64,000 nt of DNA from a bacterium (GTDB lineage: Bacteria; Sysuimicrobiota; Sysuimicrobiia; Sysuimicrobiales; Segetimicrobiaceae): contig DATGFS010000022.1 in the NCBI GenBank assembly GCA_035308905.1, positions 1 to 64,000 of the forward strand. Direction: 5' to 3'. Under the pieces are notes generated by a model that did not search any database, had not been told where the DNA came from, and saw only the letters and a list, made by a program, of their open reading frames with translations. The position numbers and the translations under genes were made by a program. Positions 52,395-60,664 of this stretch are shown here, piece after piece. Numbering within the stretch: the stretch's first letter is position 1; each line of letters opens with the position of its first letter.

Positions 52395-53414
52395 ATGCCC
52401 ACGGTTGTGTACGTCGCCAATGCCGACAGCCGCGAAATCTTTGTCGCGCACCTCGACAACGCGACCGGCGCGGTGGACGTGATTCAGCGGGCGCCGGTCC
52501 CGGGCGTGGTCATGCCGCTCGCGATCAGTCCGGACCGGCGGTTCCTCTACGCCTGCCTCCGTTCGGAACCGTTCTCGGCCGCGACCCTCAGGATCGATCC
52601 GGCGACCGGCGCGCTGAGTCTGCTCGCGACCGCACCGCTGCCGGACAACATGGCGTATCTGGCCGTCGACCGGACGGGGCGGTTCCTCTTCGGCGCGTCG
52701 TACTCGGGCGATAAAATCTCGGTCAACCCCATCGGCCGCGACGGGTTGGTGGGGGCCGCGCCGCTGCAGATCCTCGCGACGGACCGGCACCCCCACTCGA
52801 TCATGACCGACCCGTCGAACAGCCACCTCTTCGTCCCGTGCCTCGGCGGTGACGTGATTTTGCAGTACACGTTCGACTCCACGACGGGACGCCTCACGCC
52901 CAGCGCACCGCGCGCCGCGGAGGCAGCACCGAAGGCCGGACCGCGCCATCTTGTGTTCCATCCGAATCGCCGGTTCGCGTACTGCACGAACGAGCTCGAC
53001 GCGACGGTGGCAGCCTACCGCCTCGATGAAGCGGCGGGGACGCTCGGGCCGATCGGCGCATGGAGCCTGCTGCCGTCCGGCCATCGGGGCGGCGCGCCCT
53101 TCGCGGCCGCGGATATTCACATAACGCCGGACGGCCGCCGTCTCTATGCCTCCGAGCGGGCGTCGAACACCCTCTCTGGTTTCAGGATCGCCGCCGAAAC
53201 CGGCGCGCTCGCGCCGGCGGGCAACGTTCCGACCGAGGACAAGCCGCGGGGCTTCAACGTCGATCCGCGGGGACGGTATCTCCTCGCGGTGGGGCAGGCA
53301 TCGAACCAGATGACGTGCTACGCGATCGATCCGGACACCGGCGCCCTTGCGCCACGGCACCGCTACCCGATGGGCGAGAATCCCAACTGGGTTGAGATCC
53401 TCGATCTCCCCTAA
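52395..53414 (+). CDS. pgl: Lactonase-family beta-propeller (6-phosphogluconolactonase, Pgl/YbhE type)
   Basis: A 339-residue seven-bladed propeller: MPTVVYVANADSREIFVAHLDNATGAVDVIQRAPVPG opens it, with DPATGALSLLATAPL, SIMTDPSNSHLFVPCLGGDVILQYTFD, RHLVFHPNRRFAYCTNELDATVAAYRLD and NVDPRGRYLLAVGQASNQMTCYAIDPDTG. The P-N-R-R-F-A-Y-x-x-N-E motif and length match the cycloisomerase-2/YbhE family. Cytosolic. The exact lactone is not certain. Confidence 0.85.
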   Translation: MPTVVYVANADSREIFVAHLDNATGAVDVIQRAPVPGVVMPLAISPDRRFLYACLRSEPFSAATLRIDPATGALSLLATAPLPDNMAYLAVDRTGRFLFGASYSGDKISVNPIGRDGLVGAAPLQILATDRHPHSIMTDPSNSHLFVPCLGGDVILQYTFDSTTGRLTPSAPRAAEAAPKAGPRHLVFHPNRRFAYCTNELDATVAAYRLDEAAGTLGPIGAWSLLPSGHRGGAPFAAADIHITPDGRRLYASERASNTLSGFRIAAETGALAPAGNVPTEDKPRGFNVDPRGRYLLAVGQASNQMTCYAIDPDTGALAPRHRYPMGENPNWVEILDLP

Positions 53415-53436
53415 CGCTATCGCGCGTGGTATAGAG

Positions 53437-53466
53437 CGAGGGTGCGGCAGGGTCGCCGCACCCTCG
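53437..53466. terminator. Bidirectional terminator
   Basis: Perfect 12-base arms CGAGGGTGCGGC and GCCGCACCCTCG around AGGGTC, placed between the convergent lactonase and Tyr-rich genes. Confidence 0.65.
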
Positions 53467-53506
53467 CGATGGCGTAATTTAGACTCTACCGCGTCGCCGC
53501 GCGGCG

Positions 53507-53842
53507 CTACGGTCCGTAGTAGTAGTAATACGGACGCGAATAGTAAATGGTGTTGTCGGGCGGGTAGTAGTAGTTGTTGTAGGGATAGCCGTAGTACACC
53601 GGCGCCGCCGGAGCCGGACTATACACCGTCGCCGGCGGGTTCGTGCACGACATATACGACAACACCCCGAGCGAGACCGTCGAGCAGGACGTCTGGTACA
53701 CCGGGGCCGGCGGATACGTGTAGTAATAGACAACCTGGGCCTGAGCGGGAAGCCCGCTCATTGCGATGAAAGCCGCCGCGATGAGCGCCAATGCCGCGCC
53801 GCGTACAATCACGTGCTTGGGATATCGAGTGCCAGCCACCAT
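53507..53842 (-). CDS. Exported tyrosine-rich protein
   Basis: A 111-residue protein: signal peptide VIVRGAALALIAAAFIAMSGLPAQA, then a low-complexity mature part rich in Tyr, Pro and Asn (VVYYYTYPPAPVYQ, YYGYPYNNYYYPPDN, YYSRPYYYYYGP) with one cysteine pair (SCSTVSLGVLSYMSC). ATG has AGAGGAGG about ten bases upstream. Such proteins can be surface or matrix proteins cross-linked through tyrosine; that is inference. Confidence 0.75.
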   Translation of the reverse strand: MVAGTRYPKHVIVRGAALALIAAAFIAMSGLPAQAQVVYYYTYPPAPVYQTSCSTVSLGVLSYMSCTNPPATVYSPAPAAPVYYGYPYNNYYYPPDNTIYYSRPYYYYYGP

Positions 53843-54021
53843 GATGGAGTCACCTCCTCTAGTGGTTTTTGGTGGCCTTCAACGATATTTTTTACCCCGG
53901 CGAAACTCGAGGGTATCTCGCGCACATTCATAGCGCATTCATAATTGAGGGCGCGGCGGTGTCGATTCCCCGCGCCGCCGAACGACTATTCGTCGACACA
54001 AATCGTGTGGAGGGAGTTGAG

Positions 54022-54495
54022 ATGCAGAAGATCACGCCGTTCCTGTGGTTCGACGATCAGGCCGAAGAGGCCGCGCGCTTTTATACGTCCGTCTTCAAGA
54101 ACTCGAAACTGGGAAACGTCAGCCGCTACGGAGACGCGGGGCCCGGACCGAAGGGACGGGTGATGGTGGCGCAATTTCAGCTCGAGGGACAGGACTTCTT
54201 GGCGCTGAACGGCGGTCCGCAGTTCAAATTCACGGAAGCCGTCTCGTTCGTCGTGAACTGTGAGACCCAGGACGAAGTCGATTACTTTTGGGAGAAGCTG
54301 TCCGAGGGCGGCCGCACCAGCCAGTGCGGGTGGCTGAAAGACAAGTTCGGACTGTCCTGGCAGATCGTGCCCACGGCAATAGGCAGCCTGCTCGGAGGCA
54401 AGGATCCGGCGAAGTCGCAGCGGGCCATGCAGGCCATGCTGCAGATGAGCAAAATCGATATCGCGGCCCTGCAGCGGGCATACGATCAGGGCTAG
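54022..54495 (+). CDS. VOC-superfamily protein (PhnB / 3-demethylubiquinone methyltransferase-like fold)
   Basis: A 157-residue protein: MQKITPFLWFDDQAEEAARFYTSVFKNSKLGNVSRYGDAG and LNGGPQFKFTEAVSFVVNCETQDEVDYFWEKLSEGGRTSQCGWLKDKFGLSWQIVP are PhnB-type. The domain is one glyoxalase-like VOC unit. The start has GGAGGGAG before it. Catalytic role unknown; many such proteins are binding or resistance factors. Confidence 0.88.
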   Translation: MQKITPFLWFDDQAEEAARFYTSVFKNSKLGNVSRYGDAGPGPKGRVMVAQFQLEGQDFLALNGGPQFKFTEAVSFVVNCETQDEVDYFWEKLSEGGRTSQCGWLKDKFGLSWQIVPTAIGSLLGGKDPAKSQRAMQAMLQMSKIDIAALQRAYDQG

Positions 54496-54574
54496 ACTTC
54501 GCGTCCGCCCAGGGGCGTCGCTCGCCGGGAGTGAATCCCTCATCGACCGCGTCGGGCTCGGGAGGACAGACGAC

Positions 54575-56260
54575 ATGACCCTGCGGGGAGCGCACCTCGC
54601 GCTCCGTTGCCTCAAACTCGAAGGCGTCCGGCGGCTGTTCACGATCGTCGGCGATACCATTCTGCCGCTCTGCGACGCCGCGGTGGACGAAGGGTTGGAG
54701 CTCGTGGACACGCGCCATGAGGCGGCGGCGCTGCATATGGCGGACGCGTGGACGAGGGTGACCGGCGAGCCGGCAGTGGCGCTCGTGACCGGCGGCCCCG
54801 GCTTCGCCAACGCGATCTCGGCGCTGCCCCCGATCCATGCCAGCGAGAGTCCGGTCATTCTCCTGGCCGGGTGCGGGGAACTCGCCGAGCGCGGGATGTA
54901 CGGGTTCCAGGAGATCGATCAGGTCGGGCTCGCCGCGCCCGCGACCAAGGGCTCCTGGATGGTGCTGGACCGGCGCCGCATCCCCGACATGGTCGCGACC
55001 GCGTTCCGCACCGCGCTCGAGGGGCACCGGGGGCCGGTGCATCTCACGATCCCGATCGACATCCAGGAAGAGCCGATCACCGACGCGGACCTGCCGAAAT
55101 ACTCGCCACGGGAATACCGTCACGCCGGCCGCGCCCAGGGCGACCCGGCCCTCGTTGGGGACGCGGTCGCGATCCTGCGCGGCGCGGAGCGGCCGGTCGT
55201 CATCGCCGCGAACGCCGCGCGGCCGTCCGTCTCGCGGCGGAGCCTTACCGAGTTCATCGAAGAGACGGGCCTGCCGTGCTTCACCGTCGACCAGGCGCGC
55301 GGCCTCCTCTCGGACGATCACCCGCTGTGCTTCGGCTACGCGGATCCGGCCCTCAACGAGGCCGCGAGGCATTTCCGCGAAGCGGACGCCGTTCTGCTGC
55401 TGGGCAAGCGCCTCGACCACCGGTACCGCTACGGGATGCCCCCGTTCTTTCATCCGGCCGCCAAGCTGATTCAGGCCGATCCCTCGCCCGCGGAGATCGG
55501 GCGGAACCGCGGCGTGCACGTGGGGATCGCCGGCGATCTCGGCGCGATCGTGGAGCAGATGACCGCCGCCGCGGCCGGAGGACGGTGGAACAGCGCCGCG
55601 GCTTGGCGGCAGCAGCTCGCGAAGACGCGGGACGCCCAGCGCCGCCGCTTCGAAGCGCTCGGCACGGACGAGGCGCCGCTTCACGCGATGAGGGTGCTGC
55701 GCGACGTCGACGCGGTCACGAACGACAACACCGTGCTCGTCGTCGACGGCGGTGACTTCGCGGGGTGGGGCCGCAGCTACCTCAAAGCCCGGAACCCCGG
55801 CGGGTGGCTGCGGCTCGGGCCGCTCGGACAATTGGGCTGCGGCATCCCCTACGCGATCGCGGCGAAGCTCGCGCGGCCGGAGGCGGACGTCCTGCTCCTC
55901 ATTGGCGACGGATCGTTCGGATTCTACGGCATCGAGTACGACACGGCGGTCCGGCACGGGGCGGCCTTCACCGCGGTGATGGGCCACGACGCCCTGTGGG
56001 GGATCGACCGTAACTTTCAGCTGGCGTATTACGGCCGGGCGGTCGGGACGGAGCTGCGGCCGGCGCGCTACGACAAGATGGTGGATGCGTTAGGCGGGTA
56101 TGGCGAGCACGTTGAGGAAGCGGCCGGCGTCGCGCCGGCGATCCGGCGGGCCCGCGAGTCGGGAAAGGCCTCGCTCGTGAGCGTGGCCATCCGCAACACG
56201 CCGTGCCCGCTCGCCGACGCGATGATGGCCCGGAAAGGCGCTAGGCCTTCGGCGCGATAA
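54575..56260 (+). CDS. Thiamine-pyrophosphate-dependent enzyme (acetolactate synthase/oxalyl-CoA decarboxylase-like)
   Basis: A 561-residue three-domain ThDP enzyme. PYR domain: VDTRHEAAALHMADAWTRVTG with the catalytic Glu, and GGPGFANAISALPPIHASESPVILLAG. Middle domain: GAERPVVIAANAAR. PP domain: VLLLIGDGSFGFYGIEYDTAVRHGAAFTAVMGHDALWGIDRNFQ with the G-D-G motif; the usual N-N reads H-D. Start ATG after GGGAGGAC. Reaction could be a decarboxylation or carboligation of a 2-oxo acid; the family cannot be narrowed from motifs alone. Convergent with a small gene and upstream of the aldo-keto reductase. Confidence 0.85.
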   Translation: MTLRGAHLALRCLKLEGVRRLFTIVGDTILPLCDAAVDEGLELVDTRHEAAALHMADAWTRVTGEPAVALVTGGPGFANAISALPPIHASESPVILLAGCGELAERGMYGFQEIDQVGLAAPATKGSWMVLDRRRIPDMVATAFRTALEGHRGPVHLTIPIDIQEEPITDADLPKYSPREYRHAGRAQGDPALVGDAVAILRGAERPVVIAANAARPSVSRRSLTEFIEETGLPCFTVDQARGLLSDDHPLCFGYADPALNEAARHFREADAVLLLGKRLDHRYRYGMPPFFHPAAKLIQADPSPAEIGRNRGVHVGIAGDLGAIVEQMTAAAAGGRWNSAAAWRQQLAKTRDAQRRRFEALGTDEAPLHAMRVLRDVDAVTNDNTVLVVDGGDFAGWGRSYLKARNPGGWLRLGPLGQLGCGIPYAIAAKLARPEADVLLLIGDGSFGFYGIEYDTAVRHGAAFTAVMGHDALWGIDRNFQLAYYGRAVGTELRPARYDKMVDALGGYGEHVEEAAGVAPAIRRARESGKASLVSVAIRNTPCPLADAMMARKGARPSAR

Positions 56261-56429
56261 ACTCGAACGACCGCCGCTGCTCCCGCTTGGAAAGCTTCCG
56301 GGTGTCCGGCATGGACGGGTCCCACGGAAACGGGCCCGCGGGCACGCGCTTGCGGGTCGCCCAGACCAATTCCATCTTGGTCGGCTTCGCGGTGCGGGCG
56401 CTGCCGGTTTGTCGCTGATCTCGTCTCAT
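56241..56429 (-). CDS. Small hypothetical protein
   Basis: 62 residues: MRRDQRQTGSARTAKPTKMELVWATRKRVPAGPFPWDPSMPDTRKLSKREQRRSFEFIAPKA. It overlaps the end of the TPP gene by 20 bases in convergence. AAAGGGATGATGAG precedes the ATG. The middle is protein-like (FPWDPSMPDTRKLSKREQRRSFEF). A real basic small protein is possible but not certain. Confidence 0.4.
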   Translation of the reverse strand: MRRDQRQTGSARTAKPTKMELVWATRKRVPAGPFPWDPSMPDTRKLSKREQRRSFEFIAPKA

Positions 56430-56514
56430 CTCATCATCCCTTTCCGCTGTTCGGAGGGTGGCTTCTCAGTGTAGCACAGGGTTCAGAACGCTGCGGCCGA
56501 AAGGGAGAAACGAG

Positions 56515-57390
56515 ATGCCCGACCCCGTTCCCCCCGTTCCGACCGCGGCGGCCGCCGGCACGACCGTCCTCGGCGGCGATCTGCGCGTCGCGCGGCTCGG
56601 TTTCGGCGCGCTTCGCATCCTCGGACGCGGAGGTCTGGGACCGCCGCGTGACCGCGCCCGCGCCCTCGGCGTCCTACGGCGGGCGGTCGATCTCGGGATT
56701 ACGCTCATCGACACCGCGGATTCGTACGGCCCGGGCGTCTCCGAAGAATTGATCGCCGAGGCGCTGCACCCGTATCCGGCGGGGCTCGTCATCGCGACGA
56801 AAGCGGGGTTCATCCGTCCGGGAGGGGCGTGGGTGGCGAGGGGCCGGCCCGCGCACCTGCGCGAGGCGCTGGAGGGCAGCCTCCGCCGCCTGCGGCTCGA
56901 GCGCATCGACCTCTATCAACTGCACACGGTGGACCCCAAGGTGCCGATCGAAGAGTCGGTCGGGACGCTCGCGGAGATGCAGGCGCAGGGCAAGATCCGG
57001 CACATCGGGGTCTCCAACGTCTCGGTCGAGGAACTGCGCCGGGCGCAGGCCGTCGCCCGCATCGTCTCCGTGCAGAACGAGTACAGCCTCGCCGAACGGG
57101 AATCCGACGACGTCGTCGACGTGTGCGCGCGCGAGGGGCTGGCCTTTCTGCCCTGGGCCCCACTGGCCGCCGCGCGGCGCGGTGGCAAGACGCTCGCGGC
57201 GAACCTCGCGAAGGTCGCGTTGAAACGGGCGGCCACCCCGGCGCAGGTGGCGCTCGCGTGGCTCTTGCGCCGCTCGCCCGCGGTGCTCCCGATCCCGGGC
57301 ACCGGGTCGCCGGAGCATTTGGAGGAGAACGTGGCCGCGGCGGGGCTGCGGCTCAGCGACGAGGAATACGAGACCCTGGCCCGACTCTAG
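56515..57390 (+). CDS. Aldo-keto reductase
   Basis: A 291-residue NADPH-dependent TIM-barrel reductase. Tetrad: Asp and Tyr in LIDTADSYGPGVSE, Lys in VIATKAGFI, His in YQLHTVD. Also KIRHIGVSNVSVEELRRA and VLPIPGTGSPEHLEENVAAA. The ATG at 56515 follows AAGGGAGAAA. It is followed by the beta-lactamase-like gene 21 bases on. It reduces an aldehyde or ketone; substrate unknown. Confidence 0.92.
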   Translation: MPDPVPPVPTAAAAGTTVLGGDLRVARLGFGALRILGRGGLGPPRDRARALGVLRRAVDLGITLIDTADSYGPGVSEELIAEALHPYPAGLVIATKAGFIRPGGAWVARGRPAHLREALEGSLRRLRLERIDLYQLHTVDPKVPIEESVGTLAEMQAQGKIRHIGVSNVSVEELRRAQAVARIVSVQNEYSLAERESDDVVDVCAREGLAFLPWAPLAAARRGGKTLAANLAKVALKRAATPAQVALAWLLRRSPAVLPIPGTGSPEHLEENVAAAGLRLSDEEYETLARL

Positions 57391-57411
57391 GCGAAGGCGG
57401 TGGTGTCCGGC

Positions 57412-58293
57412 ATGATCACGGCGCGCGGCCAACTCGCGGCCTCGCTCGACGAGCTGTGCGCGGCGCAGCCGTTCGAGACCGGCTGGTATTTCAAGGATCT
57501 GCGCGGCGGCGCGTCGGCGAACCGGCGGGGCGACGTGGTGGTACCGTCGGCGAGCACGCGCAAAATCTCGATACTGATGGCGGCGCTGCGGGACGTCCAC
57601 GCCGGGCGCCTCGCGCTCGATCAGCGGATTGCGATCGAATCACGGTACCAGATCAGCGACAGCGGCTGCCTGCAGCACTTCCGCCCCGGCTCGACGCTCA
57701 CGCTCCACGACTTTCTCGTCATGATGATCATCGTGAGCGACAACGTGTGCACCGGCACGATCGCCGACCTGGTCGGCCTCGACCGGATCAACGAGCTCTG
57801 CCGCTCGATCGGCATGGCCGGCACGACCCACCGCGCCGGCATCCCCACCGAAGACTACCCGCTGATGCCGCCCGGCCAGGTCCCGCCGCACGACGTGGGC
57901 CGCCTGAACGCGACCACCCCGGCGGACGTCGGGCATCTGCTCGAGGCCATCCTGCGCGGCACGGAGGACGAGGCCGCCGCGGACCGTCTCGGTTCCACGC
58001 CGGCGCTCTGCCGGTACGCGATCGATATCCTGAGCTGGCAGAATCTGATCGCCCGCCTGCCCGCGCTGCTGCCGACCGGGACCAAGGTGGCGCACAAGAC
58101 CGGCACCGGGGGCAACGCCGTGTGCGACTGCGGCATCATCTTCCAGAACGACCGGCCGCTGTTCGTCCTGACCGTCTACACCTATCCCGTGCCGCGCGTG
58201 CTGGCGAACGGCGAACCGGGCAAGGCCGTCGCGACCGCGCACATCGCGCGGCTGAGCCGGACGTGTTGGGACGCTCTGGCCGCACCATCGTAA
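57412..58293 (+). CDS. Cytosolic class A beta-lactamase-like serine hydrolase
   Basis: A 293-residue protein with all three serine-transferase motifs: S-T-R-K in VVPSASTRKISILMAAL, S-D-N in MIIVSDNVCTGT and K-T-G in VAHKTGTGGNAVCDCG. The region that would hold the class A general-base Glu reads HRAGIPTEDYPLMPPG, so it is unclear. There is no signal peptide, which is unusual for a class A enzyme. It is therefore unlikely to protect from beta-lactams outside the cell and may be an esterase or amidase. In-frame GTG 57400 is an alternative start. In a unit with the aldo-keto reductase. Confidence 0.82.
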   Translation: MITARGQLAASLDELCAAQPFETGWYFKDLRGGASANRRGDVVVPSASTRKISILMAALRDVHAGRLALDQRIAIESRYQISDSGCLQHFRPGSTLTLHDFLVMMIIVSDNVCTGTIADLVGLDRINELCRSIGMAGTTHRAGIPTEDYPLMPPGQVPPHDVGRLNATTPADVGHLLEAILRGTEDEAAADRLGSTPALCRYAIDILSWQNLIARLPALLPTGTKVAHKTGTGGNAVCDCGIIFQNDRPLFVLTVYTYPVPRVLANGEPGKAVATAHIARLSRTCWDALAAPS

Positions 58294-58311
58294 CGTAGTC
58301 ACCGCACCCCG

Positions 58312-58686
58312 TCACCGTGCCTTGCAGCGGCGCACGGTGTACGTGACCCAGAAGACGTTCCATGCGACCAGCATCATGCCGGCGACCGCCAGCCGCGCCA
58401 CGTCGACGATGGGCTTCACCTTCGTCCCGTCGGGGCCGACCTCGAGCACCGCCACGGGCCTCACCGACACCCGTCCGCCGCCGCCCCCGCCCGCGCCGCT
58501 GGGGCCGGACTTTTCCCCGCCGCCGTCTTTCGCATCGCCGCGCCCGCCGCCGAACCCGAAGCCGAACGACACCTTCGCCACGGGAATGATCGTGCGGCCA
58601 GCGACCTGATACGGCTCGCCGAACACCGTCTTCACCGTGGCCCGCTCGTGGATCTCGCCGAACCGGTTCAGGATCTCCTCGAACAT
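58312..58686 (-). CDS. GerW/YtfJ-family sporulation-type protein
   Basis: A 124-residue protein: MFEEILNRFGEIHERATVKTVFGEPYQVAGRTIIPVAKVSFGFGFGGGRG, a glycine-rich loop, then RVSVRPVAVLEVGPDGTKVKPIVD, the GerW (YtfJ) pattern, and a C-terminal membrane helix (LAVAGMMLVAWNVFWVTYT). Fixed by GAGGAGG six bases before the ATG. In Bacillus the family is linked to spore coat and germination; relatives occur in many Terrabacteria. Convergent with the beta-lactamase-like gene. Confidence 0.85.
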   Translation of the reverse strand: MFEEILNRFGEIHERATVKTVFGEPYQVAGRTIIPVAKVSFGFGFGGGRGDAKDGGGEKSGPSGAGGGGGGRVSVRPVAVLEVGPDGTKVKPIVDVARLAVAGMMLVAWNVFWVTYTVRRCKAR

Positions 58687-58843
58687 GATGGGCCTCCTCG
58701 GCGGCGCCGCGCGCCGCTCGCTTCCATAGTACGCCTCGAAACCGCGGCGCGAACGTCGCGGCGTTCCGAGCAGGTCAACGCAAGAAATATTCCGAACCGA
58801 TCGAGGCACGTTTCGCATCAACGCACATACCGGAGGGTCCTGA

Positions 58844-60277
58844 ATGACAGACAGGTCCGAGAGCAGTGGCGGCACCGTGGACGAGGCCGCGGTCCGGGAG
58901 TTGAGAGGACAGCTCGCCGGCGACGTCATCGTCCCGGACGACGACGGCTACGACGCCGCCCGCGCGGTGTGGAACGGGTACATCGACAGGCGGCCCCGCG
59001 TCGTCGTCCGGTGCCGGGGGGTCGCCGACGTTCTTGCCGCCGTCCGGTTTGCCCGGGCGCAGACCTTGCTAACGGCCGTTCGCGGCGGAGGGCACAACGT
59101 CGCCGGCTTCGGTACATGCGATGGAGGAATCGTGATCGACCTGGCTCCCATGAAGGGGGTGCGGGTGGACCCGGAGGCGCGGACGGCACGCGCGCAGCCG
59201 GGGCTTACCTGGGGCGAGTTCGACCGCGAAACGCAGGCCTTCGGCCTCGCGACGACCGGCGGGCTCGTGACCACAACCGGGATCGCGGGATTCACGCTCG
59301 GCGGCGGCATCGGATGGCTCATGCGAAAACACGGTCTCACCATCGACAATCTGATCTCCGCCGACGTCGTGACCGCGGACGGCCGGCTCGTGACCGCGAA
59401 CGCCGCGAGCCATCCCGATCTCCTTTGGGCCCTGCGGGGCGGCGGCGGGAACTTCGGCATCGTGACCTCGTTCGAATACCGGCTCCATCCGGTGGGCCCC
59501 ATCGTGGTGGGCGGCGCCGTCTTCCATCCGGCCGAGAAGGCCCGCGAGGTGCTGCGCTTCTACAACCGGTGGGTCGCCACGCTGCCGGACGAAATGACGT
59601 CCATGGCGGCGTTCATCACCGCCCCGCCCCTGCCGTTCATCCCGCAGTCGCTGCACGGAACGCCGATGCTCGCGGTCGCCGTGTGCTATGCGGGGCCCGT
59701 GGAGGACGGACAGCGGGTGGCGCAGCCGCTCGTCTCGTTCGGGCCGCCCGCGGTGGCGCACGTCGGGCCGGTGCCGTATACCATCCTCCAGGGCATGTTC
59801 GACGCCAGCGCGCCGCGCGGGATCCATTCGTACTGGAAGACGCACTATGTGGCGGACCTCTCGGACGCCGCGATCGACGCGCTGACCGCGGAGACCGCGA
59901 AGATGCGTCCGCTGTCGCCGTTTACGACGCTCCACATCCACCATCTCGAGGGCGCGGTGAGCCGCGTGAATCCCGATGCGACCGCTTTCCGGCACCGCGC
60001 ACCGCGCTACGCGATGAACGTCGTCGGTCTATGGACCGCCGCCGAACCGGCGGAGCCGCACATCGCGTGGGTGCGCCGGACGTTTGACGCCGTGCAGCCG
60101 TTTGCCACGGGCGCCCCGTACCTCAACTTTCTCGGCGACGAGGGGGCCGATCGTGTGCGCGCGGCGTACGGGTCCGAGACCTACGATCGGCTGGCGAAGA
60201 TCAAGGAACGGTACGATCCGGCGAACTTCTTCCGGGTGAACCAGAACATCCGGCCCGCGGCGCCGGCGCGCGCGTAA
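58844..60277 (+). CDS. FAD-linked oxidase of the berberine-bridge (BBE) family
   Basis: A 477-residue flavoprotein. FAD-binding-4 domain: LTAVRGGGHNVAGFGTCDGGIVIDLAPMKGVRVDPEARTARAQPGLTWGEFDRET with the His that takes the flavin in GGGHN, and GGLVTTTGIAGFTLGGGIGWLMRKHGLTIDN, where the second (Cys) flavin link of bicovalent members is absent. C-terminal BBE motif: YDPANFFRVNQNI. No signal peptide. SD GGAGGG ten bases before ATG. It oxidises an alcohol or C-H bond of an unknown substrate. Confidence 0.9.
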   Translation: MTDRSESSGGTVDEAAVRELRGQLAGDVIVPDDDGYDAARAVWNGYIDRRPRVVVRCRGVADVLAAVRFARAQTLLTAVRGGGHNVAGFGTCDGGIVIDLAPMKGVRVDPEARTARAQPGLTWGEFDRETQAFGLATTGGLVTTTGIAGFTLGGGIGWLMRKHGLTIDNLISADVVTADGRLVTANAASHPDLLWALRGGGGNFGIVTSFEYRLHPVGPIVVGGAVFHPAEKAREVLRFYNRWVATLPDEMTSMAAFITAPPLPFIPQSLHGTPMLAVAVCYAGPVEDGQRVAQPLVSFGPPAVAHVGPVPYTILQGMFDASAPRGIHSYWKTHYVADLSDAAIDALTAETAKMRPLSPFTTLHIHHLEGAVSRVNPDATAFRHRAPRYAMNVVGLWTAAEPAEPHIAWVRRTFDAVQPFATGAPYLNFLGDEGADRVRAAYGSETYDRLAKIKERYDPANFFRVNQNIRPAAPARA

Positions 60278-60293
60278 GCAGCCCAGGAAGTTC

Positions 60294-60346
60294 TTGACAC
60301 CGGGCCGTCCGCGGCCTATCTTATTGGTAACCGAATGGTTACCAAT
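60294..60346 (+). promoter_or_regulatory. arsR-ahsA promoter with operator across the start codon
   Basis: -35 TTGACA (60294-60299), 17-base spacer, -10 TATCTT (60317-60322). A perfect 24-base palindrome follows: arms ATTGGTAACC (60323-60332) and GGTTACCAAT (60337-60346) around GAAT. The ATG (60335-60337) lies in its centre. The transcription start should fall about 5 bases before the ATG, so the mRNA is almost leaderless and the repressor would sit on both start sites. Confidence 0.75.
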
Positions 60347-60664
60347 CAGCGGACCCCTCGTGATGTCGTGTTTCGGGCGCTGGCCGACCCGACCCGCCGG
60401 AGAATCCTCGGCCTCCTGCGCGGCGGCCGCCGGACGGTCGGGGAGCTCGCGGGGCATTTTCGGACGAGCCGGCCTGCGATCTCGAAGCACCTGCGGGTGC
60501 TGCGCTCCGCGGGCCTGGTGGTCACCCGCCGGGACGGTACCGCGCGGATCTGTCAGTTGAACGCCGCACCGCTGCGCACGGTCGGCGCGTGGCTCCAGGA
60601 CTATCAGGCGTTCTGGGGCGAGAGGCTCCGCAATCTCAAGCAGTACGTGGAGGAGACGCGATGA
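60335..60664 (+). CDS. ArsR-family repressor
   Basis: A 109-residue winged-helix protein: PRDVVFRALADPTRRRILGLLRGGRRTVGELAGHFRTSRPAISKHLRVLRSAGLVVTRRDGTARICQLN is the ArsR core, of the group without metal-binding cysteines that often pairs with an AHSA1 gene (SdpR/YdfF-like). C-terminal helix AWLQDYQAFWGERLRNLKQYVEE. The stop overlaps the next ATG (ATGA). The palindrome across its own start codon is the probable target. Confidence 0.92.
   Translation: MVTNQRTPRDVVFRALADPTRRRILGLLRGGRRTVGELAGHFRTSRPAISKHLRVLRSAGLVVTRRDGTARICQLNAAPLRTVGAWLQDYQAFWGERLRNLKQYVEETR

Noticed and set aside
58322-58609. Plus-strand frames across the GerW-like gene
   Set aside because: Pro/Arg-rich shadows caused by the glycine-rich loop of the real gene.
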